Shown here: positions 32,454 through 40,227 of the stretch, one piece after another | Layout of the letters: each line of letters begins with the position of its first letter | Numbering within the stretch: the stretch's first letter is position 1 | Source: Actinotalea alkalitolerans | GTDB taxonomy: Bacteria > Actinomycetota > Actinomycetes > Actinomycetales > Cellulomonadaceae | Reading direction: 5' to 3' | Length of the DNA stretch: 64,000 bases | Assembly (NCBI RefSeq): GCF_023369855.1 | Contig: NZ_JAMBPP010000004.1 | Coordinates: forward strand, 248,001 to 312,000 | The notes under the pieces: model-generated | Databases searched by the model: none | The model's input: the letters and a program-made list of their open reading frames with translations, nothing else | What the model was told of the DNA's origin: nothing | Made by a program: the position numbers and the translations under genes

Positions 32454-32959
32454 AGCGGCACCGCCTCGGCCAGTGCGGTGGCCGCGACGTGCGGGGCGAG
32501 GGCGTCTGCGGGTGCGACGTCGACCCGTTCGCCGAGCAGGGCGCTGAGCTCGTCGGCGATCGCCGCGAGGGGCAGCAGGCCGTGGGTGCGCACGTCGAGG
32601 TCGACCAGCAGGTCGATGTCCGAGTCGGGCCGGTCCTGGCCCCGGGCGACGGAACCGAAGACCCGCACGTTGCTGGCGCCGTGGCGCTGGGCGATCTTGA
32701 GGATCTGGTCACGGTTCGCCCGGAGCTTGGCCATCCGCGCGGTCCGCACGTCCAGGTGACGTGGTGCGTCCGTGACGGCCAGCTCGAGCCGGGAACCCAT
32801 CACCGCGAGCAACCGGTCCAAGGTCGCCACAGAGGGTGACGCGGCGCCCGCCTCGTAGCGAGAGACCGCCGGCTGTGAGGTGCCGGCGCGCTGGGCCAGG
32901 GCGGCCTGCGACAACCCTGCACGTCGGCGGGTCGAGCGGATCAATGTCGCTGCGTCCAC
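32450..32959 (-). CDS. mntA: MntA-like nucleotidyltransferase antitoxin with N-terminal XRE domain
   Basis: 169 residues. An N-terminal helix-turn-helix (about 5-60: LIRSTRRRAGLSQAALAQRA, GTSQPAVSRYEAGAASPSVA) is fused to a minimal nucleotidyltransferase with GSVARGQ (102-108) and DID (114-116), again GS-x10-D-x-D. The transferase part would AMPylate and silence HepT. The fused HTH should let it repress its own promoter, which carries a palindrome (32969-32984). GTG 32959 was chosen because TATGAT lies exactly 6 nt upstream. Confidence 0.88.
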   Translation of the reverse strand: MDAATLIRSTRRRAGLSQAALAQRAGTSQPAVSRYEAGAASPSVATLDRLLAVMGSRLELAVTDAPRHLDVRTARMAKLRANRDQILKIAQRHGASNVRVFGSVARGQDRPDSDIDLLVDLDVRTHGLLPLAAIADELSALLGERVDVAPADALAPHVAATALAEAVPL

Positions 32960-32965
32960 ACGGGC

Positions 32966-32984
32966 ATCATACCGGTACCGATAT
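32966..32984 (-). promoter_or_regulatory. -10 box and operator of the mntA-hepT operon
   Basis: On the minus strand TATGAT (32966-32971) ends 6 nt before the GTG start. The near-perfect palindrome ATACCGGTACCGATAT (32969-32984, 14 of 16 positions) overlaps it, so bound MntA could block RNA polymerase. Confidence 0.7.
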
Positions 32985-33030
32985 GCCCTGTGGAAGCGCG
33001 ATGTGAGAGCGGCGTCTGACGAGCGCGTCA

Positions 33031-33080
33031 GCCTGACGCACTGGACGTTCTGCCTGACGCGGCCTCCAGACGCCTGACGC
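33031..33080 (+). repeat. Three GCCTGACGC direct repeats upstream of the relaxase
   Basis: Copies start at 33031, 33052 and 33072, about two helical turns apart, with a looser GCGTCTGACG at 33012. Iterated sites directly before a MobF relaxase gene are candidates for the origin of transfer or its accessory-protein binding sites. Confidence 0.45.
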
Positions 33081-33182
33081 GGGCCGGGTGGCGTGTGCGT
33101 CGCGTCTTCTCCCACTTGGTGCACCCCAGTCCTGCAAGGGGTCGGTGCGGTGGCGTCCCCTCATGTTGGTCGTCTTCGTGCA

Positions 33183-33198
33183 CCCGTACATGTAGGGG
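33183..33198. promoter_or_regulatory. Palindrome CCCGTACATGTAGGGG before the relaxase
   Basis: A 16-bp palindrome with a single mismatched pair, 25 bp before the relaxase start. It could be an operator or part of the transfer origin. Confidence 0.4.
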
Positions 33199-33222
33199 CT
33201 TCTCACCTCGGGGAGGGGGTCG

Positions 33223-36200
33223 TTGTCGGTGATGGGGATGCACAAGCTGGTGGCCGGGGCCGGGTATGCCTACCTGACCCGGCAGGTCGCGGCCGGTGAC
33301 GCGTTCCTGGGCGCCGGTGAGCCGTTGGTGGCCTACTACGAGGCCACGGGCACCCCGCCGGGCCGGTGGCTCGGGTCGGGCCTGCGCGGCCTCGGGGGCG
33401 ACGGCGCCCGGGTGCGGGTCGGGGACGTGGTCTCCGAGGCGGGGATGGTCGCGGTGTTCCGTGACGGGCACGACCCGGTCACCGGGACCGCGTTGGGGCG
33501 CTCGTTCGTGGGGCAGGTGCGGCCGGTGGTGGGATTCGATCTGACGTTCACCCCTCCGAAGTCCGCCGCAGTGCTGTGGGCGTTGGGCGACGAACGGACC
33601 AGGGCCGCGGTCGTGGGCGCGCATCACGCGGCGCTGACCCAGGCGTTGGGGTTCGTCGAGCACGCGGTGGTCCGCACCCGGGTCGGTGCTGCAGGGTGCC
33701 GTCAGATCCGGACCCGGGGGATGGTCGCGGCCGGGTTTGATCACTACGACACCCGTGCGGGGGATCCGGGGCTGCATACCCATGTGGTGCTGGCCAACAA
33801 GGTCCAGGGCCCCGACCGGGTCTGGCGGTCCCTGGATGGCAAGACCGTCCACGCCGCGACCGTGACGGTCTCTGAGCTCTACGACGGACTGGTCGCCGAT
33901 GAGCTGCACCGACGCCTGGGCGTGTCCTGGTCCCACCGGCCACGCGGGGCCGGGCGCAACGACGCCTTCGAGATCAACGGCATCGACGACAAGCTGTTGC
34001 GCGAGTTCTCCTCGCGGGCCGACCGGATCCACGAAGCCGAGCTCGACTGGGCTCAGACCTTCACCTCGACCCACGGGCGGGCACCGAACCGGGTCGAGAC
34101 CATCAAGGCCAGGGCGCACCTGACCCGGGCCACCCGCCCGGCCAAGGTCATCCGGCCCCTGGCGGACCTGTTCACCGAGTGGGCCAACCGCGCCCGCGCC
34201 TGCACTGGTCTGGAACCCCGCGATCTGGCTGCTCGGGCGCTGGTCGGGGACTACACCCGAGGGCTGCACGCCCACGACGTGGGCCCGCTGGTCCGCGACG
34301 CCCTGATCACCCAGGTCCTCAAAGACGCGGGCGAGCACCGCTCGGTCTGGTCGACCTGGAACCTGGGTGCGGCCGCGGCCCGGGCGACCAAGACCCTGCG
34401 CATGGCCACCCCCCGCCAACGCCAGCTCCTGCTGAACCAGCTGACCAAGGCCGCCGCCGGGCGGTGCGTGCACCTCGATGCTGGCCGCGACCCGGCCAGC
34501 GTCCGGGTGGGTGAGGCGCTGTTCACCACCGTCGAGCTGCTCGGGGCCGAACGGGTCCTGCTCGAGGCCGCCGAGACCGTCGACTACCCCCACCCGCTGT
34601 ATGGGTGGGACGCCGAGGCCCTGCCCCGCTCGCCCCACCTGGCCGGCCTGACCCCTGACCAGGCCGCCGCGGTCCAGGCGGTCATGACCTCCCCGCACCG
34701 CCTGGACGTGCTGGTCGGCCCGGCCGGGACCGGCAAGACCACCACCCTGGCCGCCCTGACCCAGATCGCCGCAGAGCACGGGCGCAAGGTCATCGGCCTG
34801 GCCCCCTCCGCCTCCGCCGCCCACACCCTGGGCTCCGCAATTGGTATCCCGACCGAGACGACCGCGAAGTGGTTGCACGAGGCGTGCGGGCCCGGGGCGG
34901 CGGCCCGCGCGGTCGTCCACGACCAGGCCGTGGCCGACCGGGTCGACCCGACCCTGGACCCGCGGGCCCGGGAGGCCGCCAACCAGAAGATGTGGCAGAC
35001 CCGCATCGAGCAGGACGCGTGGCGGTTCACCATGGGCCAGGTCGTCATCGTCGACGAAGCCTCCCTGGCCGACACCCGGACGCTGGCGACCCTGGTTCAG
35101 CTCGCCGAGCAGGCCAACGCCAAGGTGCTGCTGGTCGGGGACCACTACCAGCGCGGGCCGGTCGGGGCCGGTGGGGCGTTCGGGATGCTCGCCCGCCGCG
35201 GCCCCACCGCCGAGCTCACCGCCCTGCACCGGTTCACCCACCCCTGGGAAGCCCGCGCGACCCTGGAGCTGCGCCACGGCCAACCCCGCGCCCTGGACAC
35301 CTACGCCGCGCACGGCGCCATCCACGACGGCGACCTCGACCAGGTGATCGACACCGCCCTGGACGCCGCCCAGGCCGCCACGACCACCGGGCGGGTCGCG
35401 CTGCTGCAGGCCGCAGACCTACGCACCGTGCGCGAGCTCAACGCCCGCGCCCGCCAACGCGCAATCCTCACCGGAAGTGCCCACCTCGACGGAGTGGCTC
35501 TGCGCGACGGGCTCGTCGCCGGCATCGGGGACCGGGTCATCACCCGCCGCAACGACCGACGCCTGCGCACCGCAGACGGGTACGTCCGCAACGGCGCACT
35601 GTGGCACGTCACCGCCACCCACCCCGACGGATCCCTCACCATCGCCCCCGCGCAGCCGCGGCAGGCGAGCCACGCCCGGCCCGGCAACCGCGACGCACAC
35701 TCCGACACTCGGGGCGACCGGCAGGCCGGTGTCAGCGGCCGATTGGTGCGCTTGCCCGCGGCCTACGCCGCCGAGCACGTCGAGCTCGGCTACGCCATCA
35801 CCACCGCCCGCTCCCAGGGCCTAACCGTCGATGAGTCCCACACCATCGCCACCCCGACCATGGCCCGCGAAGACCTCTACGTCGCCCTGACCCGCGGGCG
35901 CCACGCCAACCACGTCTACGTCCCCACCGACCTGACCGACCACTGCCCACCCGACATCCCCGGCACCAGCCACCACGCCCCGCCCACCGCACGGCAAGTC
36001 CTCGAGCGGATCCTGGCCACCAGTCACGCCGAGCTCTCCGCCACCGAGACCTGGGCCACCTTCCACCCCCTGGACCGCGCCCCCGTGCCCCCACCCGGGC
36101 GACCGGCCAACCAGAACCCCCGCTACATCGAACGACTCCAAGCCGACGGCCTCCTGCCCCGCGCCCGCCCCCGGACGTCGTCGTTCTCCGGCCCGGCCTA

Positions 36201-36246
36201 CAGCCCAGTCGCGCCCGCCCGTGTCATCGACAGGCTCGGCCTATGA
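33223..36246 (+). CDS. traA: MobF family relaxase-helicase (TraA/TrwC-like)
   Basis: 1007 residues. The N-terminal TrwC relaxase domain has VGFDLTFTPPKSAAVLWALG and the metal-binding histidines in GFDHYDTRAGDPGLHTHVVL (about 170-195). The middle/C-terminal RecD-like helicase has Walker A VGPAGTGKTTTLAAL (about 495), Walker B VVIVDEASLADTRTLA (about 606) and GYAITTARSQGLTVDESHTI with LTRGRHANHVYV. It would nick the transfer origin and unwind one strand for conjugative mobilisation. It is compact for this family. TTG 33223 follows GGGAGGGGG; ATG 33232 is an alternative. Confidence 0.9.
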   Translation: MSVMGMHKLVAGAGYAYLTRQVAAGDAFLGAGEPLVAYYEATGTPPGRWLGSGLRGLGGDGARVRVGDVVSEAGMVAVFRDGHDPVTGTALGRSFVGQVRPVVGFDLTFTPPKSAAVLWALGDERTRAAVVGAHHAALTQALGFVEHAVVRTRVGAAGCRQIRTRGMVAAGFDHYDTRAGDPGLHTHVVLANKVQGPDRVWRSLDGKTVHAATVTVSELYDGLVADELHRRLGVSWSHRPRGAGRNDAFEINGIDDKLLREFSSRADRIHEAELDWAQTFTSTHGRAPNRVETIKARAHLTRATRPAKVIRPLADLFTEWANRARACTGLEPRDLAARALVGDYTRGLHAHDVGPLVRDALITQVLKDAGEHRSVWSTWNLGAAAARATKTLRMATPRQRQLLLNQLTKAAAGRCVHLDAGRDPASVRVGEALFTTVELLGAERVLLEAAETVDYPHPLYGWDAEALPRSPHLAGLTPDQAAAVQAVMTSPHRLDVLVGPAGTGKTTTLAALTQIAAEHGRKVIGLAPSASAAHTLGSAIGIPTETTAKWLHEACGPGAAARAVVHDQAVADRVDPTLDPRAREAANQKMWQTRIEQDAWRFTMGQVVIVDEASLADTRTLATLVQLAEQANAKVLLVGDHYQRGPVGAGGAFGMLARRGPTAELTALHRFTHPWEARATLELRHGQPRALDTYAAHGAIHDGDLDQVIDTALDAAQAATTTGRVALLQAADLRTVRELNARARQRAILTGSAHLDGVALRDGLVAGIGDRVITRRNDRRLRTADGYVRNGALWHVTATHPDGSLTIAPAQPRQASHARPGNRDAHSDTRGDRQAGVSGRLVRLPAAYAAEHVELGYAITTARSQGLTVDESHTIATPTMAREDLYVALTRGRHANHVYVPTDLTDHCPPDIPGTSHHAPPTARQVLERILATSHAELSATETWATFHPLDRAPVPPPGRPANQNPRYIERLQADGLLPRARPRTSSFSGPAYSPVAPARVIDRLGL

Positions 36247-36296
36247 CCGTCGACGCCAACCACGCCCGCCCAGCCCAACCGCCCTTGGAGGACCCC

Positions 36297-36512
36297 ATGG
36301 CCATCACCACCACCGACCCCCGCACCCCGTTCCTCACCGTCGCCCAGGCCGCCGACGAGCTCGCCGTCACCCAACGCTTCATCCGCAAGCTCATCGCCGA
36401 CGGCCAGCTCCGCGCGGTGAAGGTTGGCGCCCGCGTCGTCCGCATCCGCAGGACCGACCTCGAGGACCTGCTCCGACCCGCACGCACCGTCCCGCAACGC
36501 GGCCGGCGGTGA
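36297..36512 (+). CDS. xis: excisionase-like helix-turn-helix protein
   Basis: 71 residues, almost all a MerR/HTH_17 DNA-binding domain: FLTVAQAADELAVTQRFIRK, LIADGQLRAVKVGARVVRIR, RTDLEDLLRPA. Such proteins next to an att site usually act as recombination directionality factors, biasing the integrase to excise the element. ATG 36297 has an ideal ribosome site (GGAGG, 6 nt away). An earlier in-frame ATG at 36243 overlaps the relaxase stop (ATGA) and would add 18 residues. Confidence 0.82.
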   Translation: MAITTTDPRTPFLTVAQAADELAVTQRFIRKLIADGQLRAVKVGARVVRIRRTDLEDLLRPARTVPQRGRR

Positions 36513-36786
36513 CCACGGGGGAGCACGGCATCGACTGAGGCGGCAAGTGGCAGACGGGGCGGGGCACGCTCCGCTGTCACCAAGGGGCCGCTGCCAAGGA
36601 GAGCGGAGGGCGTAGGTGGTGCACTGACGCGCGGCGCCCCTCGGCGGACGGTCCGCATGTCGCCGTGTCCGGTGCCGTGGAGGGCATCAGCATGCGCCCC
36701 GCAGAGGTGCCGGTCGGCCCTGTCAAGGTGGTCGGGCGACCCAAGATCCTGATTTCGATTGGGCACGTATTGGGCACGGCCACAAG
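36513..36786. other. Gene-free right end of the element with arm-type repeats
   Basis: No credible gene. Two TTGGGCACG repeats (36759-36767 and 36770-36778, 11-bp phase) match those beside the integrase and lie 25 bp inside the right attachment repeat. Confidence 0.6.
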
Positions 36787-36802
36787 AAAGGGCCCCTGGA
36801 AA

Positions 36803-36809
<7 letters not shown>
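36787..36809 (-). terminator. Terminator of tRNA-Asn
   Basis: Arms 36790-36797 (GGGCCCCT) and 36802-36809 pair perfectly around GGAA. On the minus strand TTTCTTG follows. The left end has a related but different hairpin at 17829-17848, the original chromosomal terminator. Confidence 0.7.
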
Positions 36810-36902
<93 letters not shown>

Positions 36903-36982
36903 TCGCGGTTCGCAATGCTACCCGATGGCGGGGGGTGTCCTTGCACCGCTCGCGCGTGGGTGCCTGGTGCTCTGGGCGCAGG

Positions 36983-37525
36983 TCAGCGCAGCCCGGCAGC
37001 CTCGCGGACCCGTGCCTCGGCGGCGTCGACCAGACCGGCGGTCGTGGGGTCACCCAGGTCGACCGTGCCCGGCCCGATCACCTGGCTGATGATCTCGCCG
37101 TCGGCGGTGCGGCGCAGGGCGACACGCACGACGGTCCCGTCGGTCAGGGTGACCTTCTCGCTGTGGACCACCGACGACTGCACCTGACCGTGCACGGCAC
37201 GGGAGAGCTCGACCGACGTCACGTCAGCCAGGTGCAGGACCGTCGGCTCGGAACCGTCGACCCATGTCACGCTGAGCGTGGCTGCCTCTGCGTCGAGCCC
37301 GGCGTGGTCGACGTCAGCCCACGGGCGCCGGAACGCAGCCTGGCCGGGGTGCGCGCCACCGTCGGGCGCGGGCGCGGGCGCGGGCACGACGTGCAGTGCG
37401 CGAGTGGTCGCGACCGCCCATCCGTCGACCAGCTCGCCGATCCCCAGGACCTTGTCGCCACGGACGAGGTCGAGTCGTGCGCGGACGTCGTCGGGCAGCT
37501 GTGGTGAACGTCGGAACCTGGCCAT
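36983..37525 (-). CDS. conserved actinobacterial hypothetical protein
   Basis: 180 residues, soluble and beta-rich: MARFRRSPQLPDDVRARLDL, VRGDKVLGIGELVDGWAVAT, FRRPWADVDHAGLDAEAATL and VVRVALRRTADGEIISQVIG. The pattern resembles small PH-like domain proteins widespread in actinobacteria; no function is known to me. It stands between two tRNA genes, the first chromosomal protein gene right of the element. Confidence 0.7.
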   Translation of the reverse strand: MARFRRSPQLPDDVRARLDLVRGDKVLGIGELVDGWAVATTRALHVVPAPAPAPDGGAHPGQAAFRRPWADVDHAGLDAEAATLSVTWVDGSEPTVLHLADVTSVELSRAVHGQVQSSVVHSEKVTLTDGTVVRVALRRTADGEIISQVIGPGTVDLGDPTTAGLVDAAEARVREAAGLR

Positions 37526-37561
37526 GGACTCAACCTAACCCCGGGTAGCCTGGTCGCTCGC

Positions 37562-37635
37562 GGGCCAGTAGCTCAGCCGGTCAGAGCAGCGGACTCATAA
37601 TCCGTCGGTCGTGGGTTCAAGCCCCACCTGGCCCA
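37562..37635 (+). tRNA. tRNA with CAT anticodon (elongator Met or Ile2)
   Basis: 74 nt. Acceptor GGGCCAG pairs with CTGGCCC, discriminator A, anticodon loop CTCATAA with CAT at 37596-37598, T-loop GGTTCAAGCC. It lacks initiator features. The C4-G69 and C5-G68 pairs and the T12-A23 pair are those recognised by TilS in E. coli tRNA-Ile2, so it could be the lysidine-modified isoleucine tRNA rather than elongator methionine. Confidence 0.9.
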
Positions 37636-37785
37636 CCCGTACCCACCCGTACCCGTATCCATCCGGACTGCCACCCGTACCTGCCGATCCACACACCGGA
37701 ACGCCTCGTGGACGGCTCGCCGGTGCGCATCTGCCAGCGGGGCCTGGCATGATCCGAACGAGTGTCGAGCCGGACGGAGATCATC

Positions 37786-38496
37786 ATGAGGCGTGTCACA
37801 GGCGCCGGCGTCGTCGCGTTCTCGCTGCTCCTGGTGGGCTGCGGGGGAACCGGCGGTCCTGATCCGGACCCGCCCGGCCCCACGGCACCGTCACCCACGG
37901 TGTCTCCGGCTCAGGAGACGCCCGAGCCCACGGTCTCCTCGTCGGGCGACGCGCGCCCGGCCCTGGAGGACCTGGTCCTGAGCACCTCGGGCCTCGGGCC
38001 GCTCGAGATCGGGGAGCCTCCGGCGGAGAACTCGGGGGCGGCGATGATCACCTGGGACGCCGAACACTGCGAGGTCCTCGGGGAGGAGTACGCCGAGCCC
38101 GGACGATGGGTGCCCGCGGGCTACGAGTGGGACGTCGTCTACAGCGGCGAGCAGGCGCAGCCGTTCTACGTGGACGCCACGGACGAGGCCGTCTACCGCA
38201 TCGATGTGATGAGCGTCTCGCCGGCCACGGGCGAGGGGATCCGTATCGGCTCCTCGCTCGAGGAGCTGCAGGAGGCGTACCCGGAGCTGGAAGGTCCCTT
38301 CGAAGGACCCGTGTCCCGGGTCTGGTGGTTGCAGGACGAGGACGGCTCCCTGGTCTTCGAGACACAGGGCGAGCAGGACGGGCTGCGACCTGCGGGCACG
38401 CCCGAGAGCGTGATCCTGGTGCGGGTCCTGGTCCCGGACTACTCGCCCGAGTTCGCGACCGCGAACAGCGGCGACGTCGCGGGGGCCTGCTTCTGA
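37786..38496 (+). CDS. putative lipoprotein, hypothetical
   Basis: 236 residues: a lipoprotein signal (MRRVTGAGVVAFSLLLVGC), a Pro/Thr-rich spacer and a C-terminal domain with VYRIDVMSVSPATGEGIRIG, SSLEELQEAYPELEGPFEG, EDGSLVFETQ and ESVILVRVL. This is a pattern seen in actinobacterial secreted hypotheticals. ATG 37786 follows GGAGAT; the frame is open to 37762. Expected location is the outer face of the membrane. Function unknown. Confidence 0.75.
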   Translation: MRRVTGAGVVAFSLLLVGCGGTGGPDPDPPGPTAPSPTVSPAQETPEPTVSSSGDARPALEDLVLSTSGLGPLEIGEPPAENSGAAMITWDAEHCEVLGEEYAEPGRWVPAGYEWDVVYSGEQAQPFYVDATDEAVYRIDVMSVSPATGEGIRIGSSLEELQEAYPELEGPFEGPVSRVWWLQDEDGSLVFETQGEQDGLRPAGTPESVILVRVLVPDYSPEFATANSGDVAGACF

Positions 38497-38527
38497 GCTC
38501 CTCCGCGTCCGCGGTCCCGCCCACGGA

Positions 38528-40075
38528 TCAGCCGACGGCGGGGGCGTGTCGTTCGAGGAACGTGTAGACCTCGGTCTGGTCGACCCCTGGGAACGCACCG
38601 GTGGGCAGGGCCGCGAGCATGCTGGCGTGGGGTCGGGCGCTGGGCCACGCGCGGCCCGCCCAGCGATCGGCGAGCGGGGCGGGGGGCAGCCGGCAGCAGT
38701 CCGGCTCAGGGCAGCGGGACCGGGCGCGCTCGACCGTCTCGCGACCCTGGAACCACCGCACGTGCTGGAAGGGCACGCCGACGCTCACCGAGAAGTCGCC
38801 CTCAGGGGACCCCTGGACGCGTGAGGTGCACCAGTAGGTTCCCGCCGAGGTGTCGGTGTACTGGTAGTAGGGGCTGAACCGGTCCGGGATCGAGAACACC
38901 ACGCGTGCGGTCCAGCGACGGCATACCGGCTGTCCCTCGATGGCGCCCAGCGGGTCGCTCGGGAACCGCACGCCGTCGTTCTCGTAGGCCTTGTGGAGCG
39001 TGCCGCTCTCGTGGACCTTCATGAAGTGCACCGGGATGTCCAGGTGCCGTGTCGCAAGGTTCGTGAAGCGGTGCGCAGCGGTCTCGTAGGTCACGGCGAA
39101 GGCGTCACGAAGGTCCTCCAGCGACAGCCGGCGGGCCGCTCGCGCCTCGCGCAGCATCTCCACCGTGCCCTCCTCGGGCAGCATCAGTGCCGCCGTGAGG
39201 TAGTTGGTCTCGACGCGCTGGCGAAGGAAGTCGCCGTACCCGGTGGGCTCCTCGTGGCCCAGGACATGGCTGGCGATGGCCTGCAGGACGGGTGAACGCG
39301 GGTCGCTCGACGTGGTCAGGGTGTGCGGCAGGTAGACGCGACGGTGCTCGAGGTCGGTGACCGACCGGGTCGAGTGCGGCAGGTCGTGCACGTAGTGCAA
39401 CGAGAAGCCCAGATGGGCGGCGATCTCGGCGGTCGTGCGCTGCGACAGCGGACCGCCGGCATGGTCGACGGCCGCGAGCAGCGTGCGGGCGTGCTCCTCC
39501 AGGTCGGGGAAGTAGTTGTCCTGGGCGCGCATCGTGGCTCGGAGCTCGGCATTGGCCCGCCGGGCCTCCTCGGGGGTCGCGGCGTTCTCTGTCAGGAGGC
39601 GCTCGACCTCTCGCCGGAGCCCGACGAGCGCCTCGAGCGCGTCGGTGGGCAACGACCGGCCGACCTTGACCTGGGCGAGGTCGAGCGAGGTGAACAGCGG
39701 ACCGCGCTGGGCGCGCTCGAGCTCGATCTCCAGCGCCGCGCGACGGCTCGGCGCCTGGGTGCTCAGCAGCTCCGTCAACGGCACCCCGAGCGCCGAGGCG
39801 ACCTGCTGGAGCAGGGACACCTTGGGTTCCCGACGTCCGTTCTCCAGGACCGAGATCTGCGAGGCCGCCCGCCCGACGGCGGTTCCCAGCTGGTCGAGGG
39901 TCATGCCGCGAGCGGTGCGCAGGTGCCGGATCCGGCGACCGATCACCAACGGGTCCACCGCGGAGATGTCGTCGGACGGGGCGTGCGAGGCCGCCGCCAC
40001 GGACGACGGACCCGTCGGTGTCGTGCGGGAGGTGGCGTCGGAGCCACGGGGGAGGGGGTGCTCGATCAGGGCCAT
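38528..40075 (-). CDS. ramB: RamB-like XRE/ScfR regulator of acetate metabolism
   Basis: 515 residues. After an N-terminal extension comes an XRE helix-turn-helix (GRRIRHLRTARGMTLDQLGT, AVGRAASQISVLENGRREPK). An ImmA/IrrE-type region follows (LTTSSDPRSPVLQAIASHVL with HEEPTGYGDFLRQRVETNYL), then a C-terminal ScfR domain with Cys clusters (RCPEPDCC). This is the layout of RamB of Corynebacterium and Mycobacterium, which controls isocitrate lyase and malate synthase. Its divergent position to aceA supports that role. ATG 40075 begins before the extension; in-frame sequence continues upstream into the promoter region. Confidence 0.9.
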   Translation of the reverse strand: MALIEHPLPRGSDATSRTTPTGPSSVAAASHAPSDDISAVDPLVIGRRIRHLRTARGMTLDQLGTAVGRAASQISVLENGRREPKVSLLQQVASALGVPLTELLSTQAPSRRAALEIELERAQRGPLFTSLDLAQVKVGRSLPTDALEALVGLRREVERLLTENAATPEEARRANAELRATMRAQDNYFPDLEEHARTLLAAVDHAGGPLSQRTTAEIAAHLGFSLHYVHDLPHSTRSVTDLEHRRVYLPHTLTTSSDPRSPVLQAIASHVLGHEEPTGYGDFLRQRVETNYLTAALMLPEEGTVEMLREARAARRLSLEDLRDAFAVTYETAAHRFTNLATRHLDIPVHFMKVHESGTLHKAYENDGVRFPSDPLGAIEGQPVCRRWTARVVFSIPDRFSPYYQYTDTSAGTYWCTSRVQGSPEGDFSVSVGVPFQHVRWFQGRETVERARSRCPEPDCCRLPPAPLADRWAGRAWPSARPHASMLAALPTGAFPGVDQTEVYTFLERHAPAVG

Positions 40076-40227
40076 GGTCCACCGTCGCACCGGGCAGCAG
40101 GTGAGCGCCACCTTCCCGTCCGCAGAATTTTCGCTGTTCTTCTCAATGCCGGAGGGGTGAAGAGGTGTTGACCTTGCGTCACGGTGGTGGCACAGCCGGA
40201 TCCCAGCCCGAGACGAAGGAGCATCCC

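Noticed and set aside
33028-35325. Long minus-strand frame antisense to the relaxase
   Set aside because: Gly/Val/His-rich shadow translation without domains; the plus strand encodes an unmistakable MobF relaxase.
40076-40227. A RamB operator between ramB and aceA
   Set aside because: The region holds an AT-richer patch (about 40126-40143), but I could not match the known RamB box with confidence.
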